A stretch of DNA of 50,599 nt from Saccoglossus kowalevskii (lineage: Eukaryota > Hemichordata > Enteropneusta > Harrimaniidae): positions 833,822 through 884,420 of the forward strand of contig NW_003116448.1 in the NCBI RefSeq assembly GCF_000003605.2, in the 5' to 3' direction. Under the pieces are notes generated by a model. That model was given only the letters and a program-made list of their open reading frames with translations. It was not told the DNA's origin and ran no database searches. Both the position numbers and the translations under genes were made by a program. This document shows, in pieces, positions 12,680 to 24,900 of this stretch (within the stretch, counting starts at the first letter, position 1; each line of letters opens with the position of its first letter).

Positions 12680-14593
12680 CCAAATAATTTATATGGTAAA
12701 ACCACAAAATTTTTGTCACTATAAAAAACAACCAAAAATTCCCTTTCGTTGTGTTTGATGTTAACATGTAATAATTTGTAGGGCGACTCACCATCCACCT
12801 AACCACAGTCCCTCTAGACCTAACCAAACCGCCTCTTGTCCGAACGCTAAACGAAAAATGCGCGTAGGTTATGATGTAATAGATGAAATAAAAGCCAGAA
12901 TTCGTATCCAAACGTTCGTAATACAGCCAAATAATAAAGTGAGAATTTAATGGAGATGAGGATATAATATTTTAATTTGTAATATTATAAGATGATGAAT
13001 ATAATATCTATGATCATTAAATGACACAACGTTTACCATAATTTGTCAAACCCGCAGCGATAACATCGCTACGAAGCAAACGACTGCAAAAATGATGATA
13101 CTTTCAGTGTATATGGTAAAACTGTAAATAATTGGATCGGCAGTGACATACTTACAGCCAATATGAAATGTTTAATGCGAATTCTCACCTTAAATGGGGG
13201 TACTAATAAGCATATACGCACATTTTAAGCAGAACTCACTCATCGACTTGATAATAACGAAAAAAGGGGAAGAGAGAACACGAGAAAGGAAGTTCTTTTT
13301 AGAATTCGCTAATGAGGCTGACAAAAGTGTGACAAACAAATGATTCGGCGTGGCAGGCTACTCAAACCACTACAGAGGTTCAAATAACATAATAAAATAG
13401 CCCGAAAGCCGTTTTCCGGCTTTGTACGCCGCGTCCGACGCACAATCGAAGATGAATCGAGAAAACAGTTATTGTTGTCGGGCGTGCTTAAGATATGAAA
13501 TAGTGTAGTTTGCTTCGGGCTTTTCTCATCTTATTATGTTCAATTACTACCCAGTGTGACGAGTTCCGGGTCTTGGACTCAGACTATTCCGATACCATCC
13601 TAAATAAATCAATATACCGTCATTGTATTATTCAAATTTATGCGCCATGAAATGTAATATAAATATATGTCATCGACGCCGCGCCATTTTCTAATTTACA
13701 CCTGTAAATCACCATCAAATGTGAGGTGTTTTTATTCAGATCAGCGCTGAACATTGATATTTCAGATGTCAACTTGATTTGCACATCACGTGTGACTGTT
13801 CTCGACAAACTCCTCAACCATTTCAAATTATTATTTGTTATGCCATCATCGTGGAGGAATTCCACGTGATTCATTGATTGGTTACTAAGCAACCAGACAA
13901 CTATTCTTTGTGTTATTATCAGAGTATTATATAGTAAAAACATCTGCCTACAAGAACGTCCACATCTGCGGATGCCCATATTCATTATGCAACAATGTCG
14001 TTTCGACTCAACCATGTCACGTGTCCCCGATTCAAATCTCGCGTGGTTTTATAATATTCCCTGTTATTTAAATATATGAAATTTAGATCTTGATATTGTG
14101 AATTTTATTATTCTTCAATTATTTTTGGTATCTCTGTGTGAAAAGTCGATATTTGTGAACCTCCAAACTACAACCATTAAACATACTTGCAAATGCATTC
14201 TGGGTAGTATTAGTTTTTTGTTTTGTTTTTTAAGTAACATAGTGGCGGTGTTAATCTTAAAATACATGAATTTTGAAAAAAAATGTCCATTATATTGTTC
14301 TTAATCCGTCAATTTTGTCTTTTGGTGGATTTAACCCTGAAATTTACTGTAGGCGACATTTCATTAGTCAATAAATGAAATCAAACATCAATTGCGAAAT
14401 AATGCTTTTATCTTCATTTACACGGAAACAATCTCTCTTTAAACATTTATAAAATTCATAATTCATCGTCAAAGTGAGATTTGTGTCTATGGGTAGGCTA
14501 ACAAATTGTAAATACACTCGTTTACCCACATTGCATATACTATTTAGAGTGAAATCTTGGTTTCAATCTCAATGAGCCACTGCGATATCTTGG
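12680..14593. other. non-coding stretch
   Basis: No coding region recognised. The frames seen here have no family motifs. The sequence is AT-rich and includes three CACGTG palindromes close together (13787, 13863, 14018). Confidence 0.55.
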
Positions 14594-14726
14594 TTAAAGC
14601 GCGGTGGTCGTCGCGCAGCGCGTGTTCGAATTTCATGTAAACAAACAATTGTTTTTACACGCGTTGTATACGTCGCTATGAGTCCCATATCGAACAGGAC
14701 CCGGCACGACGACTACCGCCCTTTGA
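14594..14726 (+). mobile_element. MITE copy A (non-autonomous DNA transposon)
   Basis: This is about 93% identical over 135 bases (14594-14728) to copy B at 48515-48649, with about nine substitutions and no net length change; the first 54 or so bases are identical. The ends are inverted repeats: the left end begins TTAAAGCGCGG and the right end reads inwards on the other strand as a close match beginning CTCAAAGGGCGG. The flanks look like a TTAA target-site duplication (TTAA at 14594-14597; the right copy is mutated to TTGA at 14723-14726); a TA duplication is the alternative. There is no transposase, so it would need enzyme from an autonomous relative elsewhere. Orientation is arbitrary. Confidence 0.85.
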
Positions 14727-15516
14727 GGCTTTTGAGGACGTACCGCGTAGAGGCACTTCACCGCCGACAAAATAACACACTTGAATTTGAAGATAACATA
14801 TCGGAATTTGAGACCAAAAAGCACGTTGATTTGTCACCTGTGCGTTCACGTGATCATGACGTAATTCAACAACGTGTTACCGCAAATAGAGTTGAACGCA
14901 TCTTGACATATCGATCGCGTTTTTCACAATGTATTCATTTGAGACCGAGAGCAAGTGACGTCACTATGTCAGTGCAGTGACCGCCATTCAAATTTCAAAC
15001 ATCCACGAGACATTCTGTGCAGACATTATTAATGAACATTTTCCTATTTTTCCGGTGTTTTGATTTTAAATCTTAATTTCTTTAATATGCAAAGAGAAAT
15101 TCGTTTTGGCGGCGGTGTTTGCTAAACCAAGTAGAAAATTTTCACATAAACTATTTTTATTGTTAATGTTATTCTAATGTTTAGTCATAATGAGAATCGT
15201 TTTTTTTTTTTAATATTCCGATCAATTTTCTCGCCTTGGAAACACAATTACGATTTTGGCTCGGGCTTCGATACATAGTAATTCAAAATAAACAAATAAA
15301 TTACATTTGATCACCGTGGAGTACGCATGTCAATGACATCACATTTTCTCATCAAGCCATTTGTACGTGTTCTCACGCATATGGGCACTGTGCATCAAGA
15401 TGGTAACTCTAATTATAACGCTGCAGTGGTTCTACCAGCAAAAACTTGAAAGACAATATGCATACTTTTTTCACGAGATGAAGAAAAAATTGTTGGTGGT
15501 ATTCATATTGTTCAGA

Positions 15517-15518
<2 letters not shown>

Positions 15519-15552
<34 letters not shown>
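15519..15552. repeat. (AT)n microsatellite
   Basis: An uninterrupted AT dinucleotide run of about 34 bases. Shorter TA runs lie near 19272-19290 and 41481-41500. Confidence 0.95.
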
Positions 15553-15558
<6 letters not shown>

Positions 15559-16853
15559 ATCGTATTTGTTTCAGGTTTTTTTTGTGTATATCTGGAGAGT
15601 GTGTCTACGCATATTTTGGTAAATTAAGTGGTAATACTAATAGCAAACTAAGGAGGCGAATCCCGGGATGTGGTGCTTTCTCTCAAAGATTATTAAGTTT
15701 TGTTGTGACCGCGTTTGACGGCCAGTCTGTTTGTACATGTTGATCAGTTCCCACACTACTACACGACATAGTAAGGTCTTCCCCCATTGACTGGAATATC
15801 AGATGTCCTCCATGTGATACCGCTCCCCGATTAGTGTCCAGATGAGGACACGCGCGCACAGAATTATGTTTTGTGTTGACATGTATTGAGACATTACCAC
15901 TTAATCACAGAGCGGACCTGTTTTACGCACGCTTATTAGAAACGATATATGCAAGTATAATTTCTAAATATATATTTGTTTCACAACATTGTAAGTTCGA
16001 ATATGATACCCAGGCAACTAATAGAGCAAGCAGAGCCATATAGTATAACGTTATTCACGGAGTTGAACCAAAGGCGATACAATACACGATATATGATTGG
16101 CCACCACGTAACGTTGAACGGCGAAATGGTAGTGTGTATTGACGTCCGTGTAAAATCGATAGCGGTAAACACACTAAATTCTATATTTGCTCTGCCATCA
16201 CCCCACGCTAATATTACAATCGAAATTCACTGCAATTCCTAAATATGATATGGATAATTAAATCTCGGGCGCAACTTTAATAGCCTCGGGCGTAAATGGG
16301 GAAACGAGAACAGACGAGATGTTTTAGAGTGATATAGAAATTGATCGCTGAACTATAGACGACACAAGACGGTGTAAGGAAATATACCATCAAAGAGTGA
16401 ACAGGTGACGCAAGGGATGATGGGAGTTTGAAGTGGGGTGCAGCTTGTGACAGAGCTTATAGATATAGGCACGAGTAGTTGATTTAGGTGAGCGGTGATA
16501 GTAACACACTGCCTACTGACTCATCTATTCCCCAATGATTGTGGTATGTCTGTGGTGCTTTCTCAGTAAGCAACGTGTTAATTAAAACTTTATTTCTTTA
16601 CGAAAGTCGAGGAAATGCAATATGCGAATGAATACATGTTCCTGTATATATGAACAAGCTAAACCAAACCAAGTTGTCGCAAATTCTCAACTGATTATCA
16701 ATTCGAACTTTTTTCTTTTTTTGGTGTGAGGGTATTAAAAAATAAGGTTTTACAAACTTGTAAATACGGCTTCTGCATGCCGCAATGTACATCACTATCC
16801 GTCGTTTTGCGCGGGTATATTATTTTGAAATGAGTTATCTACTGTGACCTGAA

Positions 16854-16869
16854 CCCCCTAGCTAGGGGG
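16854..16869. repeat. 16-base perfect palindrome
   Basis: CCCCCTAGCTAGGGGG, a perfect palindrome in AT-rich surroundings. No role can be assigned. Confidence 0.85.
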
Positions 16870-19636
16870 AGATAATGATGTCGCCGTAACTCTGAAATCC
16901 CGGTCAATTATCTCAACTGATTCTCTGTTCAAACAGAAATTCAAACAACAGCGGAACAAAAGACAGAACCCAGTCATAAAGTGAACTATACGGCCCTTTC
17001 ATAGCGGATTGCTCTCGTTCCGTTAATATAATAGTGATTAAACATACACAATGAAACGAATGAGCAAATTAAGTTGAAGAGGGAAAGAACATCTTATTTT
17101 TTTATATTAAAATAATCGAACTTTTTAAAATGATAATTTTTCTTTTGAACGAGGCTGATCGTTTGTAGTCATTACTGATTTTAAATAAAAAAGATTTCTG
17201 ATTCAAAGATCAGATGTTCATTCTGGTTTTAATGAATGGTATGCTTTGAATTATGTATTTTTTGGGGGTGGGTAGGGTTCTCTGGTCGAAACGTGATATA
17301 GTATAATTTTGCTATTCTATTTAATCATACGTTGTCGGCCGACACCGGAAATGGCGAGTTGTGAAATTGTAATTTATTTCAAATGAATTTCACTGATATA
17401 AAATGATAAATTTGAAATACTGTTTTTAGAGTTGTGCTATAATAATATATTATACGTATAAATCATAACAGAAATCTCTAGATCTAAAAATACGGTTTTA
17501 CTAACATTTTAAACGCTTTTCAATATTTCGTTGCATGTATAAGGCTATGTGTTATTATCCGAACAGAGGCGTGCTAAGCGTCAGGCCAACGATTGTTGAC
17601 TTGCAATTATACTGTCTTTCACGTAATAAGACGGTTGGTTTTTGATCGACTCCAGAACAAATAAAACATATGAGGTCGTCTTGTTGTTCTTTCCCGTCGA
17701 CGGAAACACTCTTAGAAAACGGGGCAATTGAGTGGAATGGGAACGATGATGGAATGATCGGCGGTTTAAGGGAAATGCCACTTTTGAACTCAACAATGGA
17801 AAGTGCTTAGTCTTCGTACCGTTAATGGCCACATCACAGCTGTCAGCCACCGATTGAATCTGATAAGGTGTCTCGGCCTACTAACGCGCGACTATTGGCG
17901 CTTGTTTCCCTGCTCCCCGTGTGCTCAGTTTCCCTTGTCTCGCTTGGAGAACTCGATATGTGCACGATTTGAACAGATATATAGCCCTATCCGCCGGCGT
18001 GTTCATGCTTATGCGTTACAACAAGCACATCTTATTATTCGAACAACGCGGGGAAATTTCCCCCCTCTTTGTACGCTAGAACCATAAGCAATTTATCATT
18101 CTGCTTTCGTTTCTTTTAAATGTTACCGGCTTATAATCGCCACCCGGCGACCTACCTCCCCGGCAGGCAGGTCACGCAATGTGGTTCAACTTTGACCTTA
18201 CGCCTCTAGTGGTTTGGCCACGCGTCGTTTCACATCACCGCTTTTTCGCTCTACGGAAGAGCGCGCGCGCAGAAAAAATCTACAAACGCCCATAAAAACA
18301 GGTGATTACCGCCTAATCTCGATAATTATTACCTGAAAGCGAAAGTTTGTAAAAAGGAAGGGCAGGAAATTTCCTAGACAATTAAAGTGCGAACAAACGT
18401 TATGCGCGAAAACATGCATCGTATACTAACTAATAGAATGTTTGTTTGGTTGGAGGAAAGTTATGTCTATTAACAAACAAACCCCAAAGGAGCGGTGTTT
18501 CGCATGATTTCGTCGATAATTGATAGCGTTGCATTTTATCTGTGGCAGCACCAAGTAGCACATTAACAGCCTGTTTTGTTTGTTTGTTTTGCTGTTGAAA
18601 AAATTGCCCCAAGAGAAAACAAAAGTCGCGTGAGAGAAAACGCAACTTGGGCTCCAGTGAACACGGCATTAGTTCACTTGTGACACAATGTCCGCGTAAA
18701 GACATACTATCAAAATCTTAATAAATAATATTCCATATTTTGATATTTTCTAAAATCTATCCGCATTCGCAGATATATTGCCTGTCAGAAAAAAAATGAG
18801 TGAAACATGATGTTTTTTTTCAAAAAGAGCAGAAGGTAAAAGTACTCGCCATCCACAAGTGTCAGAGACGGACAATCATGTTAAAGAGTTAACCATGGTT
18901 CAACGCACCATTTTTTTCTGAAAGAAGGTCATCAGGAACGTCCAGGCGGGAAAGTTGCTTGAATACAGTAACTTCGTACATAATAGACCCCAATCGTTTT
19001 GTCGAACCCACAACAAGCGCCGGCGCTGAAGTCGTATATTGAAACAAAATAGTGACGAATGATGAGTGAATGGAGTCTCGAGCTAAGGGATGATGAATCG
19101 ACTAAAAAAAAAACGATTGTCCTTGGAGCTGACAGATTCTTTCTAAACGTTGTAAACACATCTGTAGTTAATGTTTTCATTGCTTACCGTTTCCAGTTTT
19201 ATTGACACCGTGCCAAATACTATGTTCGCCATGTTGGTGCACAGCTAAGAATTACTAACTGAAATTTAAATACATATATATATATATATACAATGACGGG
19301 TGCAGGCGGACCCGAGTCAAAACGTACAATCGCTGACTTGGCTACAAATTGACTTATTGTTCACTACAATAAGCCAGCAATTAAGACCACAATTGAAAAA
19401 AAATACATAAAAGCGTTCAAGACCAGGGCTTTGTGTTTTTTTTTAGTCTACCTTTTGTCTTCCTCCTTTCTGTCTATTTCCGGGGTACATCTATCTAGCT
19501 GTGTACACGTCTATATGTTAAAATGTCCGTCCGTCTGTCTGTGCGTTCGGCCGTCCGCCTGCCTACATGTGTCTATTTTGCAATGATAGAGAGACTGTGG
19601 TATATTCTACCAGTTAAATCTACATATAACACTGTA

Positions 19637-19684
19637 TTACAAGCAGGGAGCTGTACTGAGAATTACAGCTCCCTGTTACAAGCA
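19637..19684. repeat. perfect hairpin flanked by 9-base direct repeats
   Basis: Arms of 12 bases (19644-19655 and 19664-19675, CAGGGAGCTGTA and its complement) with an 8-base loop. The hairpin is bordered by identical direct repeats TTACAAGCA at 19637-19645 and 19676-19684. The pattern resembles a target-site duplication around a tiny foldback insertion. Confidence 0.8.
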
Positions 19685-21850
19685 AGGAAGTGAACATTGA
19701 ATGTTAGGGTGATTATGTATGTGTTCTCGTTTGCAACTGGCGGATGAACGGCCATTTAACCCCCTGCCCCGTTTAGCTAAGCACAACAAGAATATGGACA
19801 GTAGGAAAAGTAACCAGCGATAGAAACTTGTTTGTTTCATTTTTAGACTATGATGAAAATGGAATGTAGCTCTAGACATTCTAATAAATGTCTATGTGTC
19901 CTTTCAATTGTCGGCAAGTATTGTGTTTGCATTTATGAATCTCTTGAAATCTGTGAAATCGGTAAGAATTCTTATGGAACTCGGACTGGTCAGCTTAATA
20001 TATATATTTTACACATTGAGTTTATGGACATTTGAGTTCAAAAACTTTAATAAATCAATCGACTGAGCACAAAACCTTTCGTTTATTCAGTTTTCTGATT
20101 ATCGTTTCAATATCCCTAAATTTTTCAAGGGTGATATTAATTTCGGGAACAAAAATAGTTTCCTTGTTATTAACTTTTTTCTCACGATTGATGAATACGC
20201 TATAAACACGGGGGTCTCGCAACCTAATTCAGCGCCGTTATCATATTTTGTGGTTTTCCTTGCCTGAGATAATGAACAAATTACTACCAATGTCGACGAT
20301 AGCACGCTCGTAAAAGACAATCCGCCGGCCTCATTTGGTGGAGAACATCGCAACTGATTATTTCGACACCGCTCGCTTGTTCGTCGAATTAACCTCAATT
20401 TCCCCCAAGCGAGAGGACCGATACCGCTGCGGCCCCTTTGTGTGGATGGGAGACCTGTTCCAAACAGCCTTGGGTGTTCAACCCGAAGCCAAAAAGGTCA
20501 ATCTCCAGTAAACTCCAATAGTGTGCTTTAATTGGAGTCATTCGGCGTTAGACATAGCGCTGAGAAATGAGGTAGTTTTGTCGGGCCCTTTGGCTCTGCC
20601 ATCAGGCCATTATATGTATCTATATATATAAAACTGTCTTATTAGTAGCGTGATCCAGCCAATTTGCCCCCACTACAATCACTGACTTGTCCCTTAACAA
20701 GTTCCGCTATGATTAAAACGAATAATAGAAATAACAATGGACTGAAAAACAGGCAATCTTACTCCTTCACACTCTCTCCATTCTCCTTATACAGGTTAAA
20801 TCGTCTTACTATAATCCGCCAGATAAACGGTCAATCATTCCCTTCTCTTCATATTACCCACACTGCCTTTCGATAGCCACCATTGTCACCACTTCCGCCC
20901 TCATTGTCGGCGACAATCGCTGAGTACGACCCACTCCTGCATAAAGCGTACGTTGCATCAAAAGACTACCTCATTAAAAAGAAGCGTTACATATCTAGTA
21001 GTTATTAATTACCAATCCATTCGCGTTGTTATTGTTCAACTTGAATGCGGATAGGCCGTCGTTATTACAAACCTCTTTTCTTTGTCATAGCCGAGGTTGC
21101 CATTTCCAAAAGTTAATTACCGTGATTTCGCTACCCACGACAGAAGATAATGACAGTCGAATTTGTACTCTATCTGCGTCAGCCTGATTTCCCCGGGGCT
21201 GACGTCATAACAAGCTAGGAAAAGTGTTTTTTTAAACCGTTTTAGTTTTAAAACAAGATCTAGCGGCGATCTTGCCTCCCATAGTCGTAATTGAATTGAC
21301 GTTTAGCTTAGAAGGCAACAACTTGGGTATATACGCTTAATACTGACAGCCCAATAAAACGCAGTTTGGATAAAGCAACAATGTCTGAACTTGTCATAAG
21401 TTAGTGAGTCAGACACATATTAAAACATGCATACAGGGTGAAAAATGACGAATCATTTACAATGAAAAAAAATTCTTTTGTTCGACAAGGTCATAAAATT
21501 GCAAATTGGTAAAGTCAGCAGTGAAATTCTTATGTTGAGATGTGAAATGTGATTACCATAGCAACCAGTTGACAAAATGGTCTGGGATTAATACGTACGT
21601 TTTCACAAATAAATGGTGATCTAGGCATATTTGTTTCTCAACATTAAACATTATTATTAGTTGTTTTATACAGCGTATTGATATATCTGGATACACTGGG
21701 CTGTGATTTATTATGAACAAAAAACGCTGTTTTTATCACACATATGAATATTCGTTTGATGAAACAGCAACAATCTTTAAACCGCACGTGGAATGACTGT
21801 TTTTGGTACGTACAATAAAATCATCGCACATGCGCATTAGTGGTTTTGAG

Positions 21851-21912
21851 TTTACATATTACGAATAATGATTTTACGAATAGTGGGTTTGATTTTACAT
21901 ATTACGAATAAT
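21851..21912 (+). repeat. local direct duplication
   Basis: The segment TTTACATATTACGAATAAT occurs at 21851-21869 and again at 21894-21912, 43 bases apart, with a partial copy (TTTTACGAATAG) between them. This is a small local duplication in non-coding DNA. Confidence 0.8.
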
Positions 21913-24900
21913 AATTTCTATTTCATGATAAATAATAATCTGGTTTATTTTATAGTATGACAAAATTATGGGTATTTTAAATTTAAGGTAGACTGGTGTT
22001 TTATTGTGTGTGTTTTTTTTGTTCATTTGGAGGGGGCAAATAGCTGACAAAATAGAAAACTCGAAGGCGAGTCTCTAGTAAAAAAAAGATCTCCCTAAGA
22101 ATTAAGTATGTCTGCAAATCACGGAAAACTTGAAGAAAATGGCGGGAAACATACCAAAGGCTTTACAAAGACTAGCTTACCTCATTTCACGCTGTTTTTT
22201 TATTCAAACATCGGTGAACCGCGGAAAGAACAAAGTAAAGATCGGGTATGCTCATAATATTATTCATAATCATGCGCAAGAAGGAAGTCTTCGGGAGATT
22301 TCCATTCGGATATGAACTCGAGGTCGGACGTTGAGCAGTCAGTAAAGTGTTTTACTCATATTTAATCTGTTCTTAAATTCCTGTTATTAGAAAAGGTCGC
22401 ATAATAATTACAGCATCGCAACCGGAATTAGGGAGAGCGGGGATTACAGAAACCGGCAGCTGTATTTTTCGAGTAATACTTCTGGTTTTCACGCTGCTGT
22501 AGTCCCGCAACCACGCTTTGTATGTTCGCTTCGCCGCGCGCGAATCAAGAAATATACATACATCGTCTTGTAGCCAAGGATTCAAATATTATCTCGAATA
22601 ATAAGGTGGCATATGAACTAACGAACGACAACAATATGTTTCCCATTTGAACTACGTTGGTATATTTTCTTTTTAACCAAACTGCGGATTGGAATATTTT
22701 ATGAGAATACTGTACCAAATGAAAATATAAATTCTGAAGGTTGTTTTGTTTTGTTTACTGAAGTCAGAAATAACCGATCGACCAACGTGCGTCCGAGTTC
22801 TCCGGATTCCCATGTGGTGTGCAGATGGGTAGAATACGGATTTACAGTAAAGACGGAGAAAAGAAATATTAAACTGAGTTCTGAATTAAAGCGACGAACA
22901 CGTTCTTACAAAACTCTAATTTCTACGTAAAGGGGCTGACCACTAAAAAATAATTTGCACAGAAAAATAAACCTGCAAATATTTTTAACAAATTAATAAT
23001 GGAAACAAAAAAATAATACAAAACTAATCGAGGAAAAAAACAATATTTTGCACAGTTTTTTGTCATGAGTTTACTGAGGCTGGATATGCCTAAACCGTGA
23101 AAAACTAAGAATTTTTTTTCAGATCAAGCACTCGGAAGAGTTGGATGCCCGGTCGTGTCACGTGACACCGTCAGCGACTGCGGCGTGGTCACAATGTTCT
23201 GACTCATTAAACGAAATCGAAGGTGAATGCATTACCGTCTAATAGGTCCTTTGATGGTCAGCCGCCACGTCAATTCTTCACTTCCGACACATGTACTCAT
23301 CTTGTCCAGAATCACAGTCATTGTCAGAAGGTGTGAAGTGCACACACGTCGGTGAAAACGATATCCCACTGTAGTTTTTTTTCTACGCCAGTCTAGTGTT
23401 TGTTTCCCAGGCCTCCGTGCACAACCACTAAATATGTCCCAGTTTGTCGATGCGCCCAAAATGCTAAACCAAACGAATGGTTTCCTTTTTGCTGTTAAAT
23501 CCATCATTTTGGAAATTCAAAATTGTTGAAACTCATTGACATTTGTAAATCGGTTGGTGGTTTACACAGAGTATATTAAGCAAAATGCGACCACTCTGAA
23601 ACTACTGAAATAACGATTGAGGTATGAATAAGTCGCTAGTTTTGATACCCGGATTATAGAAGAAAAAAAACACTTTTACATTCCCTATATTTCGATTTTG
23701 CCCGCTCCACCTCTACACAAAAAAGGGACATCCAAGCTCGATAATTCCAACGCCGTATCTACATTGCATTTTCTGTTCGGCTTTATGCGTGAACGCAACA
23801 CGTTTATCGACCACACACCCAAAATACTAAACCCTTCCATCTCATCCCGTAGCCATACAGGCACGCGGTAGCACTACCGCATCATAGCAACAAATCAAAA
23901 CATCATAACACTCATCAAATTTGATAGCAAAAGATTCCCAACAGGAAAACGTGCTTAAATATCAATTTTCTTTTCTCCGGTAAACAGGGCGTATGATCGG
24001 CATTGGCTTCCAATCAACGATCCTACACTGACCGCGGGCCGCTACAAATTAGATGATCTTCTTGGAGCGGGCGATCAAACGTGAGTTACCGGCCATTATC
24101 GCATCAATAGCTTATCAAAATCCGCAGCGGGTGGAACATGAACGTTTGCGTCCTGGATGATACCGTCTAGTTATATGGATGGGCTTGGAGGGTATTTTTA
24201 AGAAGAGACCAGTTTGAAACTTGTTTTTTAGCTTTTAATCAAGCCAAGAATCCCGGTGATAGACAATGGTTGCAATTTAAAAGTTTGTGTCGGGGAAAGT
24301 CTCGGCAGCCGGAGGCGATTACTAAAATTTTATTTTGTAGTGAAAAGATGAGTGTTTGACACTGGTTATATATGCTAACTACTGAAGAACAAGGTAATAC
24401 TTTTGTTTTTTGGAAACCCTAATCATCCCTAATTGCATGCACCGCCACGACGTCTTGTCTCTCAATGGCCTTGTCAGACCAGTGCTTTCCGCGTCCGCGG
24501 ACACTAACTGCCACGGTACGCGCGAACTTAACTCTCAATATTTAATTAAATCAAGACGGACTAATTAATTATATCAATTATATCCAATTGTTTTACGAGT
24601 GTCTTTTTTCGATATCGTTTCTTTTGTAACTGTGCGAATAGCCACATGCGGCACGAATCCCCCTGTGAGTTCAAATTGCGTTAATTTTATGCTAGTCACG
24701 TCATCCGCCGAGATGATCAATAATCTATCCAATATTGAACAATTCTAAACAGATTTTAGGAAAACAAACAAAGCAAAATGCCGACCCCAGAATGGGATAA
24801 TGAAATAAACGAATATAGTTGGTTTAAATTAATAAAACCAAGCCATGATTGTTTGCCATAATTGAACAACAAACGCTTCTTTGCTTTGTAGTATTCCAAA

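Noticed and set aside
14018-14040. CCCGATTCAAATCTCG, resembling a tRNA T-loop
   Set aside because: The preceding 70 bases do not form D and anticodon arms, and no acceptor stem pairs.
14678-14980. 100-codon plus-strand open frame
   Set aside because: Its first part lies in MITE copy A, and the rest shows no recognisable domain.
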